From Planctomycetaceae bacterium (lineage in GTDB: Bacteria > Planctomycetota > Planctomycetia > Pirellulales > Thermoguttaceae): a stretch of 22,505 nt of DNA. Below the pieces are notes generated by a model that ran no database searches, was not told the origin of the DNA, and saw only the letters and a list, made by a program, of their open reading frames with translations. The DNA lies in contig JAITBS010000204.1 of assembly GCA_031283515.1 (NCBI GenBank), positions 1 to 22,505 on the forward strand, read 5' to 3'. The position numbers and the translations under genes were made by a program. Below are positions 7,820 through 15,115 of the stretch, one piece after another; position 1 is the first letter of the stretch; every line of letters starts with the position of its first letter.

Positions 7820-8932
7820 ATGTACCATTCTCTTAAAAATGCGTTTACTTTGGTCGAACTTCTTGTCGTCATTGCGATTATTGGCGTGTTAATCGCGCTG
7901 CTGTTACCCGCCGTTCAGGCAGCAAGAGAAGCCGCAAGACGAGTGCAGTGTAACAACAATCAGAAACAGTACGGGATTGCGTTACACAATTACCATGCGG
8001 CACTGAACGCATTGCCGGGCTTGGCGGCTCGTACAACACGTTTTAATGGGTCAATTTGTTGCCCCGGCGGACAACTGATTGCGCCGCATTTTTGGTTGTT
8101 GCCCTATATGGAACAATCCGCTCTTTACGATAGTTTGCCAAAAGGAAGTACATCTTCCCCATGGATATTTTGTAAATGTGAACCTTTCAGTAACGCTGTT
8201 GCAGATTCTGCAAGTATGGTATCGCAAGTTCCAATCTCTGCATTTCGTTGTCCGTCTGATCCGGGACCTAATCTCATGACAACAATCGCCTGTGATACAG
8301 ATTCAGGACCACAACCAGTAACAGTGGTAACTCCAACCGCAACAAACAATTATATGTGTTGTACCGGTTCTGCCACCGGAACAAATTACGACGTTTTTTT
8401 TCGGACAGACGGAACATTTTACGATGATTCATTTACAGGTTTCGAGTCGATGACTGATGGAACCAGTAACGTTATCGTTTTAAGTGAAGCAATTATCGGC
8501 GATGGAACACCACGAGGAACGAATCCCGGACACCCTGGTGATCAACCTTGGTTACGAAGTGGTTTAGAGGAATTAGCTGGCGACAATACGCATTTTGCTG
8601 AATATCCAGGCGGATGTGGATTAACGGAACCAGTCGATCTTGATGCTGCTGTTCTCGGTGCTACTAAATTTTTCGGTTGGCGTGGTTATCTTTGGCTTTC
8701 CGCCCGCGCACCGGCAACTCTGTTTTCAACATACAGCACACCGAATCCGTTACATCCTGATTTGGGTTGGAGATCAGTTTACGGTTATTATGCCGCCAGA
8801 AGTTTTCATACCGGCGGTGTTAATGTAACATTAGGAGATGGAAGTGTCCGGTTTGTTTCAAACACTGTTTCTTTGGACGTTTGGCGAAATTACGGTAAAG
8901 TCGATTCCGGTTTTGCTAAACCCGGATTATAA
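7820..8932 (+). CDS. DUF1559 protein with prepilin-type N-terminus
   Basis: A 370-residue protein of the large planctomycete DUF1559 family. The ATG at 7820 is preferred because GAAAGGTG (7806-7813) precedes it and the signal follows at once. Residues 8-30 form a type IV pilin-like signal: the sequence KNAFTLVELLVVIAIIG has Glu at +5 of the mature protein, and cleavage would fall after Ala8 rather than the usual Gly. A long hydrophobic helix continues into PAVQAAREAARR. The C-terminus holds the H-X9-DG signature with His330 and Asp340 (LGDGSVRFV). These proteins are thought to be processed by a prepilin peptidase and held in the membrane as pseudopilins; their roles are mostly unknown. A small lipoprotein gene follows 49 bases later and is probably co-transcribed. 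Confidence 0.93.
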   Translation: MYHSLKNAFTLVELLVVIAIIGVLIALLLPAVQAAREAARRVQCNNNQKQYGIALHNYHAALNALPGLAARTTRFNGSICCPGGQLIAPHFWLLPYMEQSALYDSLPKGSTSSPWIFCKCEPFSNAVADSASMVSQVPISAFRCPSDPGPNLMTTIACDTDSGPQPVTVVTPTATNNYMCCTGSATGTNYDVFFRTDGTFYDDSFTGFESMTDGTSNVIVLSEAIIGDGTPRGTNPGHPGDQPWLRSGLEELAGDNTHFAEYPGGCGLTEPVDLDAAVLGATKFFGWRGYLWLSARAPATLFSTYSTPNPLHPDLGWRSVYGYYAARSFHTGGVNVTLGDGSVRFVSNTVSLDVWRNYGKVDSGFAKPGL

Positions 8933-8981
8933 ATTCTGTATCGTTTACCATAAAAAATCAAGAAATTTCAGGATACAAAAA

Positions 8982-9428
8982 ATGTACATGAAATTATATT
9001 TTACAACGATAATTTATTTATTTGTTTGTATTCTTTTATTGACCGGTTGCCATTGGGGACCGAAACGTCCCGCCGATTTACCGGAATTGACTCCTTGCAC
9101 GATCTTTGTAACATTTGGAGGTGAAGTAATGGAAGGTGTGGGTGTGATGTTGATTCCAGAAGATAAACAAGTCAATAAATGGAGTTCCGGCGGAAAAACA
9201 AACATCGAAGGAAAAGCAACAATGATAACAAGTTCTGTTTTTAAAGGCGTTGTTCCCGGTAATTATATTGTTTCGTTTAAGAAGTCCGGTCAACCGGTTG
9301 ATATGAACGAGCCGCCGTCATTGATTCCTAAAAAATACATGTCGGGGCAATCAAAGGAAACAATTACAGTTACAAAAGAACAAAAAGAATACGTGTTCGA
9401 ACTCGAAGGATTAAAACAAAAAAAATAA
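8982..9428 (+). CDS. Small lipoprotein with transthyretin-like fold
   Basis: A 148-residue lipoprotein. The ATG at 8982 is chosen because AGGA (8970-8973) lies 8 bases upstream and a textbook lipoprotein signal follows, with LTGC at residues 20-23. The mature part contains GGEVMEGVGVMLIPED, a GGKTNIEGKATM segment and GVVPGNYIVSFKKSG. This pattern is typical of a carboxypeptidase-regulatory-like or transthyretin-like beta-sandwich. Planctomycete genomes often place such a lipoprotein straight after a DUF1559 gene, as here, which suggests that the two products act together in the envelope. The C-terminus is lysine-rich (LKQKK). Its function is unknown. Confidence 0.85.
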   Translation: MYMKLYFTTIIYLFVCILLLTGCHWGPKRPADLPELTPCTIFVTFGGEVMEGVGVMLIPEDKQVNKWSSGGKTNIEGKATMITSSVFKGVVPGNYIVSFKKSGQPVDMNEPPSLIPKKYMSGQSKETITVTKEQKEYVFELEGLKQKK

Positions 9429-9480
9429 TAGAGGTACTTCTCATTGTCTTAAATTAATCACCAAAAACAACCTCATAAAG

Positions 9481-9596
9481 TAGTGGAGAGTTGATAGTGG
9501 AGAGTGGAGAGTTCGCAAGCGGAATTACTACCAAAACGGTATTACTCCGCTTGCGACACTCTCCATTATCAACTATCAACTCTCCACTATCAACTA
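9481..9596. repeat. Family B hairpin repeat, copy 2
   Basis: The cleanest copy. The left arm (9481-9532) begins TAGTGGAGAGTTGATAG and ends CGCAAGCGGAATTACTACC; the right arm (9538-9596) begins GGTATTACTCCGCTTGCG and ends CCACTATCAACTA. The arms are largely complementary and leave a loop of about five bases. It begins 53 bases after the lipoprotein stop codon, where it could serve as a transcription end signal. Confidence 0.8.
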
Positions 9597-9714
9597 ATAT
9601 CCTGCCATTTCAGGGCGATCTTGTTGGCGGTAACTTTGACCCTACCCGTTGGATAGGGCTGGTTTATGTTGTCCTTTCAGGACGTAGAAGAAAAAAAATT
9701 CCACTGATATATGA
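9597..9714. repeat. Palindromic element with family A-type right terminus
   Basis: The right end, 9697-9714, matches the family A terminal repeat at 16 of 18 positions (AATTCCACTGATATAT). Inside are hairpins such as GTCCTTTCAGGAC (9671-9683) and CCCTACCCGTTGGATAGGG. The interior differs from family A, and the left terminus is missing apart from TAATAT (9595-9600), where it joins repeat B2. It is probably a truncated relative. Confidence 0.5.
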
Positions 9715-10012
9715 CATAATTTATATACTGAATAGTTATAGTCTGTTCAATCCAAGTTGACCTTTCTAGTTATTCCCAATTTTAAGACTAACAAAGCACA
9801 AGTTACAAAACAAAATCACAACGCAATCGTTATATTTATTTTGTATTCTCAAAAAATAAACACTTTTGTCAAAAAATCAAACTCCGCTCAAATCAAAGAA
9901 GAAGAAATATTTTCAGCAAATCACAACCACTTGACACATAATAAATTTATAATTAGAATTGTTAACCATGGGTTGATAAGGATTTTAGAATTTTTATTAT
10001 TGGATAGAAACT

Positions 10013-11242
10013 ATGTACAACACTCTTATTCTTCTTTCACTCTTGCCGTTATCCGGTCCGGAAGCCGGAGAATATCTTACCATATCGGCAAATTCCGCAA
10101 CAGTTTTGTCTGTGGAGACAACAACGAATGCCGATGAGCAAATTCCGGTTTTGCCCCCAGAACCTAAACCCGAACCCAAACGGCAAACTGTTGCGTATCC
10201 GCCCGACAAACCGGTTGCCAAAACACAACCCGTGTTGCCAACCGTTGCGGTTCCGCCCATAACAACTTCGGCAACCACAACAGCTCCCTCTTCACCAATA
10301 ACTGTCGCGTCTGTGGCAGAACCCAACACCGCTTTTGCCCAACCGGAACAGGATTCCAATGCTGTTCGCGTAACAGGAATACTTGAAGTCCCAAAACGAA
10401 ATCATGTCATTCTGGCAGCAGCCTATCAATCAGTGTTGACTTCGCTCAAAACCGAACAACGTGATACCCAAGGTCATATTGTTACAGATGCCGATGGTCA
10501 ACCGGTTCTGATTCCGATTGTTGAGGGAATGCGTGTTTTTAAAGATCAGATTCTTGGCGGTTTCGATGATCGAGAATTACAGTGCAATCTCGAAATCAGT
10601 GAATGTAAACTCGATGTTGCAGTTGCTGAACGGGAAAAGAAAATCGAAGTCGAATATGCCGCATGGGGGTATCGTGTTGCTGAAGCTGAACTCCAAATGT
10701 TGAGAGAAACAAATAAATTACATGAAAAAGCAATCACACAAATCGAAATCAATAAAGCAATCTTAGCCTTACAACAAGCTGATGCCAATCTCCGCCTCCA
10801 AAAATATACACTTGAAGAAGTTAAAACTCGTGAAGTCGTCGCCAGTGAAAAAGAAGTTGCTAAAATAAAAGTTCTTATCAATCTTCGCAAATTGATTGCT
10901 CCCATCGACGGAATGATTGTCAAAATTGATAAGGCAGAAGGCGAATGGTTACGGGAAGGCGATCCGGTGCTGGAAATCATGCAACTTAATACCCTTCGTG
11001 CTAAGTGTAAAGTTAACGCCAAATATTATACACCGGATATGGTTGACGGAAAAAATGTTACGGTTTTAATGCCGATGGTTAATGGTCACATTGAGGAATT
11101 TCCTGGTAAGGTTGTTTTTGCGCATCCGAAAGTTGAAGCTGGAAATTTGTTTGAAGTTTTTATCGAAGTAGAAAACCGACCAAGCGGACATTCCTGGCTC
11201 CTTCAACCCGGACGTGATGTCTCCGCCATTATCCATTTGTGA
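10013..11242 (+). CDS. HlyD/RND-type periplasmic adaptor protein
   Basis: A 409-residue membrane fusion protein that would link an inner-membrane exporter to the outer envelope. A short hydrophobic N-terminus (about 1-16) is a weak export signal, followed by a proline-rich linker (about 40-110). The first half of a lipoyl domain starts near 120 (VRVTGILEV) and resumes with VEGMRVFKDQILGGFDD. A long charged coiled-coil hairpin spans about 185-285. The second lipoyl half is APIDGMIVKIDKAEGEWLRE (about 295-314). A beta-barrel-like region ends with LQPGRDVSAIIHL. An insert of about 25 residues (145-168) interrupts the first lipoyl half. GGATAG at 10002-10007 is a modest ribosome binding site. No exporter or outer-membrane gene is adjacent, so the partner is unknown. 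Confidence 0.82.
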   Translation: MYNTLILLSLLPLSGPEAGEYLTISANSATVLSVETTTNADEQIPVLPPEPKPEPKRQTVAYPPDKPVAKTQPVLPTVAVPPITTSATTTAPSSPITVASVAEPNTAFAQPEQDSNAVRVTGILEVPKRNHVILAAAYQSVLTSLKTEQRDTQGHIVTDADGQPVLIPIVEGMRVFKDQILGGFDDRELQCNLEISECKLDVAVAEREKKIEVEYAAWGYRVAEAELQMLRETNKLHEKAITQIEINKAILALQQADANLRLQKYTLEEVKTREVVASEKEVAKIKVLINLRKLIAPIDGMIVKIDKAEGEWLREGDPVLEIMQLNTLRAKCKVNAKYYTPDMVDGKNVTVLMPMVNGHIEEFPGKVVFAHPKVEAGNLFEVFIEVENRPSGHSWLLQPGRDVSAIIHL

Positions 11243-11293
11243 TTTCAAAAAAATTCCGAAACGATTCTGAGAATTTCAATTACTCTGAACTGG

Positions 11294-12331
11294 TTATGGC
11301 GTCGGTTTTTCATTTGCGGTTACGGTTCGGACTTCGTCCGGTGTGAGAAAACCGTCTCCGTTTTTGTCCAGCCGCCCAAATATTCCCAACGCCGAAACAG
11401 AAAGTGTTGGAGCAAACTCTTTTAACGAAACCTGTCCATCACCATCCTGATCTCGAAGCAAAAACCAAACCGGAACTCCACGAAGTGACTCCGGCGCCGT
11501 ATCGTATTTCTTAACCGCAGGAGCTAACCGGTTCGCAATAATTTCCGCATAAACCTCGTCGTCAATCGGTGTCTCATCCTCAGTCATCGCTTCCTCCGTA
11601 AGATCTGTTACAGAATGAACCTCTGCCTGAGGAATGTCTGTTTTTTCAGATTTTGATTCTGTTGTTGCAGAAAGTTCAGGAACCGGCAAAAACGGTTTGA
11701 ATAACTGAAATTGCGAAGAAATCAGCTTCGGTCGAAAATATCGTTCGACCTGCTGCGGATGATGAATCGTTCGTCCTTCTCCGTAAATCGCTATAAAACG
11801 AATTAACTCTTCCATCGTAATTTCACGATCACCGTCTATGTCAATCGACTGCGGAGTTCCCGATATCTTTTTCCATTCCTCCTCTTGAAGAATACCATCC
11901 ATGTTCTGATCATAATGTTGTATAAATTGCGTTACGTAACGAATTATTTTACCGGGAACCGGCGGTGCCATCGTACTCCGTTCCAACAGATCCGGAATAT
12001 TGTCGTCGTCCGTCTGCACAGAACGCTCTATTTCCCAAAGAGCCGGACTGGTTCCACCTAATATCGTATCAGTAGCATCGGGAGTTACCGAACTTTCCGT
12101 CCCAAAAATTCCTTGAGGAAGTTTAGAACGGGAACGTGTTGGACGTGTTCCTTTTTTTCGTACCGGACGCTCCGCCGAAACTTTTTCCTTTGAAGTATTT
12201 TCGTCCGCTTCAATGGCAATATTCATTGCATTTTCCGGTTGGGGCGGTAAGGGTTCGTCTTCCGCTCCGATGACCAAAGATAATATCGTATAAAAAAATA
12301 GAACAGAAAAAAATAGAATAACCCGTTTCAT
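11294..12331 (-). CDS. Exported EF-hand calcium-binding protein
   Basis: A 345-residue protein with a signal peptide (about 1-22, ending VIGAEDE). It has four EF-hand loops in two pairs: DQNMDG at 141-152, DIDGDR at 164-175, DQDGDG near 294-305 and DKNGDG near 322-333, each with an acidic residue at position 12. Between signal and first pair is a basic proline/arginine segment (RPVRKKGTRPTRSRSK), and the two pairs are joined by an acidic linker. The loops fit calcium binding in the periplasm or outside the cell. The ATG overlaps the TGA stop of the upstream diguanylate cyclase by four bases (ATGA), so the two are translationally coupled. The partner or substrate is not evident. Confidence 0.87.
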   Translation of the reverse strand: MKRVILFFSVLFFYTILSLVIGAEDEPLPPQPENAMNIAIEADENTSKEKVSAERPVRKKGTRPTRSRSKLPQGIFGTESSVTPDATDTILGGTSPALWEIERSVQTDDDNIPDLLERSTMAPPVPGKIIRYVTQFIQHYDQNMDGILQEEEWKKISGTPQSIDIDGDREITMEELIRFIAIYGEGRTIHHPQQVERYFRPKLISSQFQLFKPFLPVPELSATTESKSEKTDIPQAEVHSVTDLTEEAMTEDETPIDDEVYAEIIANRLAPAVKKYDTAPESLRGVPVWFLLRDQDGDGQVSLKEFAPTLSVSALGIFGRLDKNGDGFLTPDEVRTVTANEKPTP

Positions 12332-13983
12332 AATGATGCAAATGGAGATAAACTTTCAGAATCAGGTTCCGAATGGGAAGCACTGTATTTCAACACCTGA
12401 TCCATAACATCCTGACATTGCGAAATCAACGCCACAATACGATTACGATTCTTTTCCCAATTTTCGTCGTTGTCTTGATTGGCGATGGTTTCATCCAAAA
12501 CCGCTAACTCTTTCCTCAAGATTTCTATAGAATCCTTAAGATTTTGTACCGGAATATCCCGAACCGAAATAATCGGAACAATTTCATTAAAATGTCCGCA
12601 AAATACCGCCCAACGATTGCGTAACCAACGGAGTAACGGAGTTCGATTGATAAATCCAACCGGCGTTTTTTCTTGGACAAGCAAAATCTGTCTCGCAGAA
12701 ACACGGCAAAGGAAATCAAAAACAATTTTAAGCGGTGTCTCCGCCGGATAACAAATCACATTCGGTGTTACTAAATCTCCAATCGGTTCCTGCCATCGGG
12801 AAAGATTGCCGATCAACGGGATTAGGTTTTTTTCGGAGACCATGCCAATCAAATGATCGTTCTCGTCAACAACCGGCAACGATTCAATCCGTGTTCGGAG
12901 AAAAAAGTCAATAACCGATGCCACCGTCTCTTTAGAACTAATACTCAAAGTAAACGGCGTCATCACCTCACCGGCTGTAACTCCGGCAAATAATTCCATC
13001 AGATCATTGGTTCCGTGAATACTTTCTGTTTCACTTGCAATTGTTTCCGAAAACCTGATACAACGGTTTCGCCCTGATTCTTTCGCAAAAAGCAACGCCT
13101 GATCCGCTCGTTCAATTTGTTGATCGAGAAACGCCGTATCTTCCATACGTTCCGCAATACCAAAACTAACCGTAATACTGATTTCAAAATTACCATGTTT
13201 AATCGGATTGGTTTCAAACCGCCGCCGAATCCGTTCCGCCCAATTCCACGCCGTTTTTTCGTTGCAACCCGGCAAAAGAACACAAAATTCCTCACCGCCG
13301 TAACGGCAAATAATATCAGAAGCTCGGGAAAAACTCTTGAGAATAGCCGCCATTTCACGCAAAACCGCATCACCCGCCAAATGTCCGTGAATATCGTTGA
13401 TACGCTTGAAAAAATCACAATCAAACATCACTGTGGAAAGCGGAAATTTGTTTTTGATCGACCGATCCCAAATCACTTGCGCCAATTCAAAAAAAGTTAC
13501 ACGATTTAGAAGTTGTGTTAAGGCGTCGTATTTTGCGGCAAATTCAAGATCAATTTCCAGTTTACGAGTGCGAAGTGCTGCTTTGAGTCGGGCTTTGATT
13601 TCAATACGGAGGTCTGACAAACTTGCTGTTGATTTTTCAATAAAATCATCAGCCCCCGATTCAAGCCCTTCAATGAAAAACTTTTTACCGGATTGAGCAG
13701 TCAGAAGAAGAATGTAAGTGTAATGCGGTAAAACTTTACGGTTATGAAGTTGGCGGACACGACGGCAAAGTTCCAAACCATCCAAACCAGGCATCATCCA
13801 GTCCGTAATCAAAACATCAGGGCAATCCTGAAGAATCATCTGGAGACATTGGTTTCCGTCCATCGCCGTGCGAACATGATGACCTCCTTGTTCCAATAAA
13901 TGAGTCAGAAGACGAAGAATGGCAGGATCGTCATCAACAACAAGAATATTAGCGGAAAGGAGTGTATTTTCTTCAGTTTTCAA
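12328..13983 (-). CDS. Response regulator diguanylate cyclase with tandem CBS domains (REC-GGDEF-CBS2)
   Basis: A 551-residue cytoplasmic signalling protein predicted to make cyclic di-GMP from two GTP. The start is TTG at 13983, with GAAGG (13991-13995) 7 bases upstream; no ATG lies before the first domain. The receiver domain (about 11-135) has the acidic pocket Asp17-19, phosphoacceptor Asp61, Thr95 and Lys117. The GGDEF domain (about 150-310) has an intact active site GGEEF (229-233), metal-binding Asp188 and the inhibitory I-site RASD (220-223) five residues before it, so product inhibition is expected. A CBS pair follows (about 335-455; GEVMTPFTLS, SLPVVDENDHLIGMVSE), which often binds adenine nucleotides. 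The C-terminal 90 residues look helical. No cognate histidine kinase is adjacent. Confidence 0.93.
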   Translation of the reverse strand: MKTEENTLLSANILVVDDDPAILRLLTHLLEQGGHHVRTAMDGNQCLQMILQDCPDVLITDWMMPGLDGLELCRRVRQLHNRKVLPHYTYILLLTAQSGKKFFIEGLESGADDFIEKSTASLSDLRIEIKARLKAALRTRKLEIDLEFAAKYDALTQLLNRVTFFELAQVIWDRSIKNKFPLSTVMFDCDFFKRINDIHGHLAGDAVLREMAAILKSFSRASDIICRYGGEEFCVLLPGCNEKTAWNWAERIRRRFETNPIKHGNFEISITVSFGIAERMEDTAFLDQQIERADQALLFAKESGRNRCIRFSETIASETESIHGTNDLMELFAGVTAGEVMTPFTLSISSKETVASVIDFFLRTRIESLPVVDENDHLIGMVSEKNLIPLIGNLSRWQEPIGDLVTPNVICYPAETPLKIVFDFLCRVSARQILLVQEKTPVGFINRTPLLRWLRNRWAVFCGHFNEIVPIISVRDIPVQNLKDSIEILRKELAVLDETIANQDNDENWEKNRNRIVALISQCQDVMDQVLKYSASHSEPDSESLSPFASL

Positions 13984-14061
13984 AACAATACCTTCAGCAA
14001 AAAATGAATAGACAACTAAGGAAAATTAACAAATTTATAACATTATAGATTCGTAATTTAT

Positions 14062-14868
14062 TCAAAACTTACGCGGTTCAAAACCTTCCGGAACTTCAAT
14101 TTTGATGGTATCGCCGCTTTGAGTGATAACATAAAAACCGGCTTCGAGAGTCATTTTTTTAACTTCTTCAGGAAAAATAGCACCGGCAATTGCTCCAATA
14201 AGTTCTTTATTGTTTTGGGGTTGTAGTTGTTCATAATATTGGCGTATTGTTTCCATCCGCTTCACATGGTTTTCAATATCACTCATCACCGGTTTGGCTT
14301 TGATCTCAACAATCGCAATTGTTTTCGTATTCTCAAGCAAAACATCGGCTTGAGCAACAACTCGTTTACCAATTTTGAAAAGAAAACCGTGCGGAGCAAC
14401 GCCGCCAAAATGATAACCCAATTCGTCAAACCGATCTGCAATACCCGGAGCAACCAAATGTTCCGCAAGTTCGCCAAAACGATTGCCTAAGTTTCCAAGA
14501 GAACGACTAACTTGTTTAACAACGCGATCACGTTTCCTGGCTGCTTCCTCGCTTAGTCTTCGGCTTTCTTCATCTTCTTTACGCCGTCTTTCATCTTCCA
14601 CACGACGCTTTTCATCTTCCACTCGACGTTTTTCATCTTCCACTCGACGTTTTTCATCTTCCACACGACGTTTTTCATCTTCTTTGCGTCGTTCTTCGAT
14701 TTCTTTGCGTCGTTCTTCGGCTGCACGTTCAAGAATAGTATCGTATTTGGTTTGTAACTTCTCAATATTATTAGAAGTTTCCTGAATCTTCTTAGTCGTT
14801 TCCCGAAACATTGCCCAGATTTGTTCAATGTTGGGGTCTTTAGTATAAACGGTAGAGTTGTCAGACAT
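14062..14868 (-). CDS. Coiled-coil PD-(D/E)XK nuclease-like protein (DUF3782-like)
   Basis: A 268-residue cytoplasmic protein. Residues 1-50 are helical. Residues about 50-115 are a highly charged coiled coil of near-identical heptads (KRRVEDE), encoded by 21-base tandem repeats. The C-terminal domain (about 120-260) carries a restriction-endonuclease-like signature: Glu133/Glu136 in FGELAEHLV, Asp175 in QADVLL, and Glu188-x-Lys190 in VEIKAK. This arrangement is typical of DUF3782 and related PD-(D/E)XK proteins, whose role is not established. A DNA-cleaving or DNA-repair function is an inference. No partner gene is adjacent. No clear ribosome binding site precedes the ATG at 14868. Confidence 0.75.
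   Translation of the reverse strand: MSDNSTVYTKDPNIEQIWAMFRETTKKIQETSNNIEKLQTKYDTILERAAEERRKEIEERRKEDEKRRVEDEKRRVEDEKRRVEDEKRRVEDERRRKEDEESRRLSEEAARKRDRVVKQVSRSLGNLGNRFGELAEHLVAPGIADRFDELGYHFGGVAPHGFLFKIGKRVVAQADVLLENTKTIAIVEIKAKPVMSDIENHVKRMETIRQYYEQLQPQNNKELIGAIAGAIFPEEVKKMTLEAGFYVITQSGDTIKIEVPEGFEPRKF
14571..14717 (-). repeat. In-frame 21-base tandem repeat
   Basis: About seven 21-base units, four of them nearly identical, encode the KRRVEDE heptads of the coiled coil in the 14062-14868 gene. The unit length keeps frame, so changes in copy number would lengthen or shorten the coiled coil without breaking the gene. Confidence 0.85.
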
Positions 14869-15115
14869 GGTAGTAGTTATAGGGTCGGTAGAAAATAGAC
14901 GGCATCGAGTTCATAATCGATTTTAATATTACCGGTTTTTCCAAAAAATCTTATGAATTGAAAAAAAACAATCAATCAATTCAACAAAAATTAATAAAAC
15001 ATTGCATATTATAATTTGATCGGGTAAAAAATCAATGAAATATTCAGACGGCATTATTTCATCGGCTTTGTTGTGATTACAAGTCAAAACGCGGAAATAC
15101 AATACTGTCGGTTGG

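Larger units (their letters stand above)
9429..10012. other. Gene-free spacer with two repeats
   Basis: This 584-base gap separates the lipoprotein from the HlyD-like adaptor. The first part holds a family B hairpin (9481-9596) directly joined to a palindromic element with a family A-type right end (9597-9714). The remaining AT-rich 300 bases show no gene I trust; a frame at 9757-10137 overlaps the adaptor start and looks random. Confidence 0.6.

Noticed and set aside
9757..10137. 126-codon frame before and into the HlyD-like gene
   Set aside because: It overlaps the adaptor start in another frame, has random-looking composition and no ribosome binding site.
11243..11293. Bidirectional terminator between two convergent genes
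   Set aside because: No stem longer than five pairs with a real loop and no T-run could be found in this short gap.
14571..14717. Regularly spaced repeats resembling a CRISPR array
   Set aside because: Units are contiguous 21-mers with no spacers and encode coiled-coil heptads in frame.
14869..15115. Small gene in the spacer between serA and the coiled-coil gene
   Set aside because: The frame at 14929-15192 overlaps serA and is AT-driven, with no start signal; the spacer appears empty.
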